A DNA stretch of 64,000 nucleotides. It comes from Phycisphaeraceae bacterium (GTDB lineage Bacteria > Planctomycetota > Phycisphaerae > Phycisphaerales > UBA1924). The notes below the pieces were generated by a model, which was not told the origin of the DNA, did no database searches, and saw only the letters and a list, made by a program, of their open reading frames with translations. Positions 27,152 to 35,563 of the stretch are shown here, piece after piece (positions within the stretch are counted from its first letter, which is position 1; every line of letters starts with the position of its first letter). The DNA lies in NCBI GenBank assembly GCA_019636695.1, contig JAHBXD010000007.1, positions 111,601 to 175,600 of the forward strand. Direction: 5' to 3'. Made by a program: the position numbers and the translations under genes.

Positions 27152-28573
27152 TCAGCGTGAATCCATGATGCGGGCCTCGGTGTCGGTCATGAACATCCCG
27201 CGCTGACGCTCGATCTCGCGCTGGCGGCGGGTTTCTTCTTCACGACGACGCTTGGCCGCGATTTCGATCGACCGTGCGAGTTCGGGGTCCGAGTTGATCA
27301 GAATCTCGACAATCCGCGATGATGGCGGCACATAGAACACCTGTACGCTGTCGCGGCTGATCATCGTTCGAAAGGCGTCCGACCATTCCCGGTGAATCGT
27401 CACCAGCGGGTTGAGCGCATACTGCGCCTGAATCGCCTCAAACCGGGCCAGTTCTCCCTGGCGGCGCTTCGCCTCAGCCGAGCGGAAAAGCCTTGCGTCA
27501 TTCATCACCTGCGCGACTTTGCCGCCCGCCAGGTCGCTCTCAAACAACAGGTGCATCTCGGCCAGAATTTCCTCTCGAACGCGCGCCCACTGTTGCGCGC
27601 TGTCCAGATCACCGTCACGCTCAGCGCCCGCGCCGGCATCGGCCGCCCGAGCGAATTGATCGATCAGCTCGATCGCCCGCGTCGTGGCCTGGCCGGCGGT
27701 TTCTCCGAGCGTCTTGGCCGCGGTCTGGTTCGCGTTTTCGATCTGTTGGCGGCGGTTGGCCTCCGCGCTTGCCACATTGTTGAACTCGGCCCTGGCCGCC
27801 AGCGGCGGCATTTTCGCCAGAAGCTCAATGCTCTCGATGCTGATGCCCGCACCGATGTCGTCAAGCGCGCTCTGCGCTCGCTGGCGGATTGACACCGCAA
27901 GCGGGTCGTTCTGAGAACCCGACTCTTTCAGAAGGCTGTCGATGCTTACCTCGGCGACAGAATGCAGAATCGCCCGCTGGGCTGCCGCCCGAACCACCGC
28001 ATTGCGGAAGTCGGGATGAACGTTGCGGGCATAAACGCTTGCGCTCTCAGAGGGAACACGAAAGTTCACGCGAAACTGCGCATGCGCGACGTTGCCGTCC
28101 CCGGTAATCAGCGATCCGTCACGCCCGGGGTCAAGCCGGTTCGCGCCCGTCAGGTTCTCGACCGACTGGCGCTTCTGGTCTTCCGTCAGAAACGGCCAAT
28201 ACCCATCTGAAGAGTCCGTGATATCGATGCGGGCCGAGCCGGTCTGCACTTTCACCAGGTCGCCGATGGGGAACGGCCAGGAAAACTGAAACCCGGGCTT
28301 GAGATCCTGCGCAGTCACCCGGCCGAAAAGAAGTCGAATACCGCTCTCGCCTTCCTTGACCGTCTTGGCGCCGCTGAACAGGAAGAGCAGCGCCAGCACG
28401 ATCATGCCGAACTGCACGATGCGCAGCATGATCTGCAGCGCTTCGGCCAGAGACTGATGCGCCGGGTCCATCAGCGCCTGCGTATCCGCCGTCGAAGAAG
28501 CGACCGTTCGCTGCAGCGTGATCGAACTCGACCGCCGTACGGGCTCGTTGGCGGGCGGAATCTGCTCGCTCAT
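27152..28573 (-). CDS. hflK: HflK-like SPFH/band 7 membrane protein
   Basis: This 473-residue protein has a cytoplasmic N-terminal stretch, one span (about 50-70, IVQFGMIVLALLFLFSG) and an SPFH domain beginning GESGIRLLFGRV and continuing through LKPGFQFSWPFPIGDLVKV. A helical, Ala/Glu/Arg-rich C-terminal part follows, ending in a charged tail with RRREEETRRQREIERQRG. In E. coli HflK and HflC form a large cage around the FtsH protease. Here it is the third SPFH protein in a row and sits next to an ABC transporter. Its start overlaps the hflC-like gene's stop by four bases. Confidence 0.85.
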   Translation of the reverse strand: MSEQIPPANEPVRRSSSITLQRTVASSTADTQALMDPAHQSLAEALQIMLRIVQFGMIVLALLFLFSGAKTVKEGESGIRLLFGRVTAQDLKPGFQFSWPFPIGDLVKVQTGSARIDITDSSDGYWPFLTEDQKRQSVENLTGANRLDPGRDGSLITGDGNVAHAQFRVNFRVPSESASVYARNVHPDFRNAVVRAAAQRAILHSVAEVSIDSLLKESGSQNDPLAVSIRQRAQSALDDIGAGISIESIELLAKMPPLAARAEFNNVASAEANRRQQIENANQTAAKTLGETAGQATTRAIELIDQFARAADAGAGAERDGDLDSAQQWARVREEILAEMHLLFESDLAGGKVAQVMNDARLFRSAEAKRRQGELARFEAIQAQYALNPLVTIHREWSDAFRTMISRDSVQVFYVPPSSRIVEILINSDPELARSIEIAAKRRREEETRRQREIERQRGMFMTDTEARIMDSR

Positions 28574-29598
28574 CGCGCCCCTCCGATGTTGCCGCCCTCG
28601 TTGGCAGGTTCAGTTTGCGTGGTCATCGCAGGAATCTGACCCGGCATGAGATTCCGAAGGGCCCGCGGGTTCACGAGCTGAAGCCCGGGTGTCTGGTCCG
28701 AAAGAATCAGTGTCACTTTCCCTGCGAGCGTTTCACGCATCGTGTCGAGGTGCCGCAGGAACTTCGCCAGTTCAGGATTGGCCGACATCAACGCCAGATA
28801 TTGCGCGGAATCGCGATCACCCTGCGCCCGAATCTCTTGTCCGCGCTGCTCGGCGAACGCCATGATCCGGTCGGCGTTGGCTCTCGCCCCGCCAGTGATG
28901 CGATCCGCCTCGGCCTTGCCCTGCTCTTCGATCTCCGTCACCAGTTTCTTGCGGCTTGCCGACATGCGCTCGATCACCGCCGTCGTCGTGTCCGAAGGGA
29001 ACTGAATTCGCGTGATGCCGACCTGCACGATCTCAATGCCGAAGTCATCCAGCCGCTGCGCGCCCTCGGCGGTCAGATCGGTCGATCGCGTCATCGCCGC
29101 CAGAATGTCCGATTCAAGCCGGTCAAGCTGCGAAGTCTGGCCCGATGAAGGAAACAGTTCGCCGAGCGAGTAGGCGCTCGTCGAAGACATCGCACTGCGA
29201 AGCATGCCGTTCAGCCGTGTTTCCGCCTCGCGATAATGATCCGCGGCGCGTTCTCCTGCAATACTGAAACGCTTGAAGAACCGCATCGGGTCTTTCACGC
29301 GCCACAGGCAATAGGCCTCGAGAATGATCTGCTTGTTGTCGCGTGTCTGCTGCGTTTCAAGCTTGGTCTGCACATAGCGCATCCGCGTGTCATACTTCGT
29401 CACGCTCTGGAAGGGGTAGGGCAGCTTCCAGTGCAGGCCCGCCTGCTTGGCTTGCGCGTCTTCGCCGGCCTGCCCGAAGGTGGTCACCACCGCCGCTTCA
29501 GTGAAACGCACGGTGTATGTCACCATGAATGAGGCGATCGCCAGAACGAACACCGTCACCAAGGTCCAAATCAGAAGGCGCTTTGCTTGCACGTTCAA
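28570..29598 (-). CDS. hflC: HflC-like SPFH/band 7 membrane protein
   Basis: This 342-residue protein has an N-terminal span (about 8-28, LLIWTLVTVFVLAIASFMVTY) and an SPFH domain with EAAVVTTFGQ, LHWKLPYPFQSVTKYD and LEAYCLWRVKDPMRFF. The helical segment IERMSASRKKLVTEIEEQGKA and the ending region are very close to HflC. It probably pairs with the HflK-like proteins encoded on either side. It lies 51 bases after the larger SPFH fusion gene. Confidence 0.9.
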   Translation of the reverse strand: MNVQAKRLLIWTLVTVFVLAIASFMVTYTVRFTEAAVVTTFGQAGEDAQAKQAGLHWKLPYPFQSVTKYDTRMRYVQTKLETQQTRDNKQIILEAYCLWRVKDPMRFFKRFSIAGERAADHYREAETRLNGMLRSAMSSTSAYSLGELFPSSGQTSQLDRLESDILAAMTRSTDLTAEGAQRLDDFGIEIVQVGITRIQFPSDTTTAVIERMSASRKKLVTEIEEQGKAEADRITGGARANADRIMAFAEQRGQEIRAQGDRDSAQYLALMSANPELAKFLRHLDTMRETLAGKVTLILSDQTPGLQLVNPRALRNLMPGQIPAMTTQTEPANEGGNIGGAR

Positions 29599-29649
29599 GT
29601 CTCCGTGTCGATGCGTCTGGTCGTGTGCCGTTCCGTCCGTCGTCGAACC

Positions 29650-31815
29650 TTACGGGTTCTCCTCCGGCGGGGCGAACATGTTCTGGGCTGTGTCAATATC
29701 CTGCAGTTCAAGTCGAACCTGCGAGGCGAAGGCTTCATCCACGATGTACAACCTTGCATTCCGCACGATCGACCGCAGCGTGTTCAGATACAAAATCGTC
29801 TCGTAGAGGTCCGGTGCGGCGTTATACGCCGTCAGTTGTCCGTCGTATCGGGCCGCGTCGCCCTTGGCCGAGTTCAAACGCTTCCAGCGGTCGGCCTGGG
29901 CTTGCGCCAGCGTTCTCGCTGCCGCGCCGCCCGCCTGCGCCAGCCGCTGTTCGATTCGTGCGGCAACGAGCGCCCGCTCCTCGGCGTTCTGTTCCTGCGT
30001 GCCCAGACGCTCATACTGCTCAACAAGAAGCACGATGGCATCGGCCTGACTCACGTTGCCCACCGCCTGCGTCAGCAGCCTGATCTTCTCACCCTCGGCC
30101 GAGGCCAGCCGCGCCTGGCGACGCTGTTCCGCCTGCACAACCTGTTCAAACGGCATCGCTGCCTGCTTGGGTGGGTGCGCGCCGGCAAGCCCGACAAAGA
30201 GCACCCGCACGCCCGCGCCGCGAGGCGCTCCATCCGGGCCGGGGTTCAGTCTTGCCAGGGCCTTCTCGATTTCCGTCCGCAGTTCGTCGGCCAACTGCCG
30301 ACGATCGCCGCCGAGCAGTTCGTCGCTCGTGCGTGCGGCGAGGAATCGCATCACCGCGCGGCGGCCTGTCGCCTCGATGATCTTGTCGCGCATTCCCGCG
30401 GCGCCGAGTTCCTCATACAGCCGTACGTCTTCGACGACGTACTGCATCGGCACTTCCACCGCGACCAAGGCAAGGTCATTGCCGACCGATCCCGACTCAT
30501 CGCTCAAGAACGGGTCGTCGCTCGAAAGTTGACCCGTGCGTTCGGCTTCTTCTGCAGCGCGACGTTCCTCCGCGCTGGCCAGCACGATGGAAAACAACTC
30601 TTCGCTCACGTGCTCGTTCGTCCACAGAATCGCTCCCGTGGTGGTCGGCGCTGCGGCGCCGAGTTGCAATTCGCGAACGCCTGTCACGGTCTTGATGCGC
30701 CGCCTTTCCGTTCCGCGGGCATCACGCTCGACATACTCGGGCACGAGAATCTGATCGATCGGCCACGGGGCTTTCAGGTGCAGCCCGGGGCCGAGGTCAT
30801 CCGCCGCGACCGAACCGAACCGAAGCAGCATCGCACGCTGGTGCGGTTGCACCACCGCGAAGCTGCTCATCAGCCATGCCACCAGAATTCCCGTGGCGAT
30901 AAGCGCCCCGAACCACCGACTCAGCAGCCTGTACAACCAGCCCGAGGTCACATTCGTCCCGAACTGATAGTTGATCGCCTCGCCGATCGATTGCGCGACT
31001 TTGTCTGGCGCTGCCGCAAACCCGAGCAGCCTCGAATCAAACGCTGCACGCGGAACTTCACCCGCCCGCCGCGGGCGATATACCTCAAGCAGCAGGTTCA
31101 GAAAAATCTCTGTCCCCAGAATAATCATGACAATCGCCAGAGCAGGCTGAAGATACCGAACCAGGGTGTCCGGCCCGGCGATGTCCACAAACTGGCCGAC
31201 GGCGATGCTCAAACTGATAAGCGATGTGCCCACCGCCCACGAAGCCCCGGCTCCGAGGTTCTTCCATACCTCCTGCTTGGCCATACCCGAAACGAATCGT
31301 GCGAAAACAAACCCGATCACCGCGACGGTGATCGTGACAAACAGGACGAAGAAACTGTCTTTCGCAGGCTGGAACATGTCCGGCGAAACCAGCTTGCGCC
31401 CCGAACTGAATCGCATGATCCCCAGGACCACCAGCAGTGAGCCGAGCACGATCCCCGTCACCGGCATCAGCACCCGGTGCATCATCTTCAGTCGGCGCGC
31501 GGCCACCCGAAGCATGTCGCCCGACTGGTCGAACACGCTCGAAGCCCCCGTCGTCTCCGACAGCGATTCCGACTCGAAATGCTCTACCCGCTCGCGCCGA
31601 TGCTGATCAAAAATCACCGCCAGGATCACCCAGACGATCAGGCCGATCGCCGCATAGGCCGCCGCGGTCGTCGCCGAATGGTCACCGGCTCTGTTCGCCG
31701 GGGTCCGCTGAAGAAAGGCATACGTAAACAGCAGCCCCGCCATGATCGCCTGGAGCGCCAGCCCGATCAGGCTGACGGTCGTCGCGCGGCGGTACGTCAG
31801 GTAGTCCGCTCTCAT
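29650..31815 (-). CDS. SPFH/HflK-like protein fused to a seven-span membrane domain
   Basis: This 721-residue protein has an unusual front half with about six membrane spans (near residues 12-33, 47-64, 112-132, 150-170, 183-205 and 213-236) and a seventh at about 300-320. An SPFH domain then begins at VVQPHQRAMLLRFGSV and continues through GPGLHLKAPWPIDQI. The C-terminal part is helical and Ala/Glu/Arg-rich, as in HflK. Standard HflK has one span, so this is an SPFH domain on a polytopic base. The ATG at 31815 is preferred over a TTG at 31839. It is the first gene of the leftward operon. Confidence 0.85.
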   Translation of the reverse strand: MRADYLTYRRATTVSLIGLALQAIMAGLLFTYAFLQRTPANRAGDHSATTAAAYAAIGLIVWVILAVIFDQHRRERVEHFESESLSETTGASSVFDQSGDMLRVAARRLKMMHRVLMPVTGIVLGSLLVVLGIMRFSSGRKLVSPDMFQPAKDSFFVLFVTITVAVIGFVFARFVSGMAKQEVWKNLGAGASWAVGTSLISLSIAVGQFVDIAGPDTLVRYLQPALAIVMIILGTEIFLNLLLEVYRPRRAGEVPRAAFDSRLLGFAAAPDKVAQSIGEAINYQFGTNVTSGWLYRLLSRWFGALIATGILVAWLMSSFAVVQPHQRAMLLRFGSVAADDLGPGLHLKAPWPIDQILVPEYVERDARGTERRRIKTVTGVRELQLGAAAPTTTGAILWTNEHVSEELFSIVLASAEERRAAEEAERTGQLSSDDPFLSDESGSVGNDLALVAVEVPMQYVVEDVRLYEELGAAGMRDKIIEATGRRAVMRFLAARTSDELLGGDRRQLADELRTEIEKALARLNPGPDGAPRGAGVRVLFVGLAGAHPPKQAAMPFEQVVQAEQRRQARLASAEGEKIRLLTQAVGNVSQADAIVLLVEQYERLGTQEQNAEERALVAARIEQRLAQAGGAAARTLAQAQADRWKRLNSAKGDAARYDGQLTAYNAAPDLYETILYLNTLRSIVRNARLYIVDEAFASQVRLELQDIDTAQNMFAPPEENP

Positions 31816-32176
31816 GCCTGAACAGGCCCCCGTACACAAGGTCGAAGCGAAGACGCAAGCTCCCCCAGTCCGAAGGGGGCAGTATTGTCACAGTTCGGGT
31901 CCGGTGTTTCCACCCCGGAGGCCGTACCTTACACCCGAAGACACCCGAGTGTCGCCGGGCTGACTCTCCTTCCCCCGATCCGGAATCCGTCCCGACTGGT
32001 TCAGCCGGGCCGTGCAGAACGCGCAGAACGCGCGCCCGCGACCATGCCGCAACGTTGAACTACGAAGGGTCCGAACCTATGTTCGACGAGCTTCGTAAAA
32101 ATCTGTTCGACTGGCCGGGCCTCTCGGCAATTCTCAAGCCGACCCAGCGCGGACATCACTCTCACCGAAATCCCCC
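31816..32176. other. Divergent intergenic region
   Basis: These 361 bases separate the leftward SPFH operon from a rightward ABC-2 permease. Leftward, a GACAAT (31889-31884) could serve as a -10 box. A hairpin CCCCC/GGGGG lies nearby, at 31862-31879. A short direct repeat, GCAGAACGC twice, occurs at 32014-32031. A rightward open frame from 32055 overlaps the permease start; it is not supported. Confidence 0.45.
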
Positions 32177-33529
32177 ATGGTCATTCGACTCTTCAGCATC
32201 GCCCGCAACGCGTTCGTCGAGTCGCTCCGGCAACCGATCTACCTCTTTATCCTCATCGCGTGCGGCATCATGCAGGTGCTCAACACCTGGGTCACCGGCT
32301 TCTCGATGCAAGATCGCCTCAGTGCAGGACTTACAGGCGATGACCGACTCCTTCTCGACATCGGGCTGGCCACGATCTTCGGGTGCGGCACCCTGCTCGC
32401 CGGCTTCGTCGCCACGGCCACCATCAGCCGAGAGATCGAGAACAAGACCATTCTGACCGTGGTCTCCAAACCCATTGGGCGGACCACAGTCATTGTGGGC
32501 AAGTATCTGGGGGTTACCCTGGCTATTGCCCTCGCAGTCGCAACCATGTTGATCTTCCTCCTTCTCGCCGTACGGCACGGCGTGCTCTCTACCGCGGCGG
32601 ACAAAATCGACGGCCCGGTGGTCACTTTTTCGATCTTGGCGCTCTTTGTTGCGGTCTTCATCGGCGTCTGGACCAATTTCTTCTATGGATGGTCCTTTCC
32701 GCAGACGGTCAGTGTTGCGCTCTTTCCGGCCTTCTTTGTCGCGTATTTGCTCGTGCTCAGCCTGAGCAAACGCTGGACGTGGCAGGAACTCGGGCACGAC
32801 TTCAGACCGCAGATCGCCTTGGCCTGCGGTGTGCTTTCACTCGCACTGCTGGTGCTGACATCGATCGCTGTCGCCGCATCCACCCGGCTCGGCCAGGTGA
32901 TGACGATCATGCTCTGCGCGGGGATATTTGTGTTCGGTTTGCTGTCGAACCATCTGCTCGGCCAGAGGGCGTTCGAGAACCGGGCAGTGGCATCCATCCG
33001 TACGGCAGTTGCCGAAGACCCTACCGACCCGTCATTTACTAAGCCGGGACAGATCTACACGATCACCCTTGATGGTCCGCCCGAAGAGGAATTTCGCCCC
33101 GGCGATTCGTTCTACTACGGTTCATCCGCAAATGGCTTCCGGCTTGCCGTTGCGGCATTCCCCCCATTTGAGGGGGATCCGCGAGCAGAAGGACTTCTGC
33201 GCGATGGCATCGAACCGCGGATCATCGTGACCGATGTCGATGGCGAGCGGCTCACGATTCGGCATATCGGGGCAACACCGCTCCGCGTCACAAGACCCCC
33301 CGAAACAGGGGACATTATTTTCAAGACCCCCACACAGCGCAATGTGCCCCGGATCGTGGCATGGGCACTGGTGCCCAATATGAACGCATATTGGCTCATG
33401 GATGCGATCGCCCAGAACCGGAAAATTCCCCCCAGGCACGTCGGGCTTGTTGCCCTGTACTCTCTGTGCCTGATTGTCGCATCACTTTCTCTGGCCGTGG
33501 CACTTTTCCAAGGTCGAGATGTAGGATAG
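32177..33529 (+). CDS. ABC-2 type permease-like membrane protein
   Basis: This 450-residue protein starts with the typical ABC-2 N-terminus (LFSIARNAFVESLRQPIYLFILI). It has several further spans (ATIFGCGTLLAGFVATATIS, VTLAIALAVATMLIFLLLAV and others up to about residue 270), a soluble part (about 275-390) and a final span near the C-terminus (VGLVALYSLCLIVASLSLAVALF). The motif REIENKTILTVVSKPIGR is characteristic of planctomycete-like permeases of this group. No ATP-binding subunit is adjacent, so it may use one encoded elsewhere or be shared. Confidence 0.82.
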   Translation: MVIRLFSIARNAFVESLRQPIYLFILIACGIMQVLNTWVTGFSMQDRLSAGLTGDDRLLLDIGLATIFGCGTLLAGFVATATISREIENKTILTVVSKPIGRTTVIVGKYLGVTLAIALAVATMLIFLLLAVRHGVLSTAADKIDGPVVTFSILALFVAVFIGVWTNFFYGWSFPQTVSVALFPAFFVAYLLVLSLSKRWTWQELGHDFRPQIALACGVLSLALLVLTSIAVAASTRLGQVMTIMLCAGIFVFGLLSNHLLGQRAFENRAVASIRTAVAEDPTDPSFTKPGQIYTITLDGPPEEEFRPGDSFYYGSSANGFRLAVAAFPPFEGDPRAEGLLRDGIEPRIIVTDVDGERLTIRHIGATPLRVTRPPETGDIIFKTPTQRNVPRIVAWALVPNMNAYWLMDAIAQNRKIPPRHVGLVALYSLCLIVASLSLAVALFQGRDVG

Positions 33530-33571
33530 TATTTTGTACGGCAAGAGGGTGGCCGGGCGGCGGCCATAGTG

Positions 33572-33577
33572 TACAAT
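33572..33577 (+). promoter_or_regulatory. -10-like box upstream of the 76-residue protein
   Basis: TACAAT preceded by AGTG lies 85 bases before the ATG at 33663. The -35 region is weak. It belongs to a recurrent TAC-N-(A/G)-T pattern seen upstream of several genes. Confidence 0.4.
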
Positions 33578-33662
33578 CTGCGTTGTGCAGAAGTTTGCGC
33601 CCGTTCTGGGCCGTGGGGATTCAGGAAGGCCCGATGCCTCGGGTCGCAGCGGAGAACAGCGA

Positions 33663-33893
33663 ATGAGTTCAAAGACTGACAAGGTGAAGCTGGGTGTAGC
33701 AATCGGCGCCTTGGTGATTGCCGGTGGTGCACTCGCTTGGCACTTCGATGTTTTCGGCACCAAGCGTCCGCCGAAGCTTGCCCCTCCTACGGAGCAGGAG
33801 CAGCAGCAACTTGCGGAGATGGAAAAGGAATTCGACCAGCCCATGCGCCGCCAGATTGAGAACGCACCGGGCACAGAACGCTCCGGCAAGTAA
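33663..33893 (+). CDS. Small single-span membrane protein, unknown function
   Basis: This 76-residue protein has a short charged N-terminus, one membrane span (about 11-27, VAIGALVIAGGALAWHF) and a hydrophilic tail rich in Gln, Glu and Pro (PPTEQEQQQLAEMEKEFD). The ATG at 33663 is preferred to an upstream in-frame start at 33585 because a GGAG lies just before it and the upstream residues look non-coding. No family is recognised. Confidence 0.6.
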   Translation: MSSKTDKVKLGVAIGALVIAGGALAWHFDVFGTKRPPKLAPPTEQEQQQLAEMEKEFDQPMRRQIENAPGTERSGK

Positions 33894-34037
33894 TTTCCCT
33901 GGTCGCGCCGTCAGGGCACTGGGCACAATCGGCGCGCGGGGCAAACTCAAGCCGCATCGTGCGGCCGTGGCCGCTAGGTTTTCAACACGCTCTGGGGTGG
34001 GGGCGTACACCAGTGCCTGGTGCAGGAAAACGACTTC

Positions 34038-35327
34038 ATGCCCGGTTGTCGACGGTTCGTCCTATCGGTGGGGATGGTGTCGCTCGCCATGGCTGCCGTC
34101 ACCGGTTTGGTGATGGCAATAGTCGCGCCATGGAATACGTGTTTCCCACTCCAGATGCCTGCCGCATGGCATACCGCGGCTTGGGATGAGCCGGAGCACG
34201 ACCCCGCGGAGGCGCAGGATCCGCTCGTGCCTGACGTCGCGGTCACGATGCGTGACGGGCGTCGGTTCGTAGGGCAGTTGGTTGCACGATCGGAGCGCGA
34301 AGTCGCGATCGAATCGGAAGGGGCCGTTCTGCGGTTTCAGTCGCGGGATGTAGAACGAGTCGAAACCCTGGAACCGGTTTCTGTGGTCTACGCCCGGATG
34401 CGCGAGGCGATCGCCGACAACGATTCTGAGCAGTTGTTGTTGCTTACTGAGTGGCTGATGAACAAGCGGCGGTACCGGAGCGCGCTCCGGGAGGTCGAGG
34501 GCGTGCTGAGTCGCGACCCGGGTAATCCCCAGGCTGAGCGATTGAAACTCATGCTCGAGGCCCAGATTCGCCTGCTGGAATCACCGGAGGCCCCGGCTTC
34601 GCGGACGTCAGTTCGTGCTCGCCGGGGGTATCCCCTGCTCACGCCCGCGCAAATCAATCTCATCAAGGTCTACGAGCTTGACCTGCGGCGGCCGGGCAGG
34701 CTGGTGGTTCGTCGTGAGACCATCGACCGGATGATCGCGCAGTACGCCATGCACGAGTTGATCCCGGCCAGTCGTGAGGGTCGCGAGGCGCTCTATCGCA
34801 AGCCCGCCGCGGAGTTAGTCGACCTGATGTTCCGGCTTCAGGCTCGCGACCTCTACGGGGAGGTCGAGGTGTTAGATCACCCGCCTTCATTGCGGCGGTT
34901 CCGTGACGACGTGCATCGTGAATGGCTGTTTCGTGGGTGCGCTTCGAACAAGTGTCACGGCGGGGAAGAGGCCGGGCGGCTTTGGCTGGCGACCGACCAG
35001 CCCAACTCGGATGCGACGATTTACACGAACTTCCTGGTGATCGAGCGGTTCCGGCTGCCTGACGGCACGCCGCTGATCAACTATGACATTCCGGGTGAGA
35101 GCGTGCTGTTACAAATGGCGCTGCCCGCGGCGGACTCGAAGCGCCCGCACCCGGCGATCCGGGAAGGGTCGCGGGAGATCCCATGGCGAGGAGTTTTGCG
35201 CGGGACACACGACGACCGGTACGAGAAGACGTTGGCATGGATTCGGTCGATGTACAAGCCTCGGCACGAGTACCCGATCGAGTTTGATCCTCCTGAGCCT
35301 CGGGGTTGGACTGCGGGGAAGCCCTGA
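34038..35327 (+). CDS. Exported protein with CX4CH motif, unknown function
   Basis: This 429-residue protein has an N-terminal signal or anchor (VLSVGMVSLAMAAVTGLVMAIV). A small beta-type module follows (VTMRDGRRFVGQLVARSEREVAIES, about 70-120), then a helical TPR-like part (about 120-180) and a C-terminal region with C301-ASNK-C306-H307, a CX4CH motif. Canonical haem c sites are CXXCH, but CX4CH variants exist; a metal or structural role is equally possible. The ATG at 34038 is preceded by AGGA at a workable distance; a GTG at 34020 is the alternative. It stands alone between a small protein gene and the coiled-coil lipoprotein gene. Confidence 0.7.
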   Translation: MPGCRRFVLSVGMVSLAMAAVTGLVMAIVAPWNTCFPLQMPAAWHTAAWDEPEHDPAEAQDPLVPDVAVTMRDGRRFVGQLVARSEREVAIESEGAVLRFQSRDVERVETLEPVSVVYARMREAIADNDSEQLLLLTEWLMNKRRYRSALREVEGVLSRDPGNPQAERLKLMLEAQIRLLESPEAPASRTSVRARRGYPLLTPAQINLIKVYELDLRRPGRLVVRRETIDRMIAQYAMHELIPASREGREALYRKPAAELVDLMFRLQARDLYGEVEVLDHPPSLRRFRDDVHREWLFRGCASNKCHGGEEAGRLWLATDQPNSDATIYTNFLVIERFRLPDGTPLINYDIPGESVLLQMALPAADSKRPHPAIREGSREIPWRGVLRGTHDDRYEKTLAWIRSMYKPRHEYPIEFDPPEPRGWTAGKP

Positions 35328-35505
35328 GAGGCGGCTTCGAGGGGATGCTGAGATAAGCGGGATCGTGCGAGACGCCCACCCCTCAAGATGAGGAAGCCGG
35401 TTGGAAGTGCGTCTTGCGGGGATGGGCGGTAGGGATTTGTGGGCAGGTGCAACCGGTGCCGCGACGGGGCCGGATGGATCAAGCGCAGCGTCACCGGGCA
35501 TCTGC

Positions 35506-35511
35506 TACAGT
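35506..35511 (+). promoter_or_regulatory. -10-like box upstream of the coiled-coil lipoprotein gene
   Basis: TACAGT lies about 50 bases before the ATG at 35564. No good -35 box is visible at the right distance. Confidence 0.35.
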
Positions 35512-35563
35512 CCGCACCCGCATCGGGCGAGCCCGGCGCGATTGGACTATCTGGGATTCGGAC

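Noticed and set aside
29587..31440. Rightward 617-codon frame
   Set aside because: Antisense to the SPFH fusion gene; no motif, His/Arg-rich.
32055..32456. Short rightward frame before the lone ABC-2 permease
   Set aside because: It overlaps the permease N-terminus in another frame and becomes Ser/Arg-rich; no family or ribosome-binding site.
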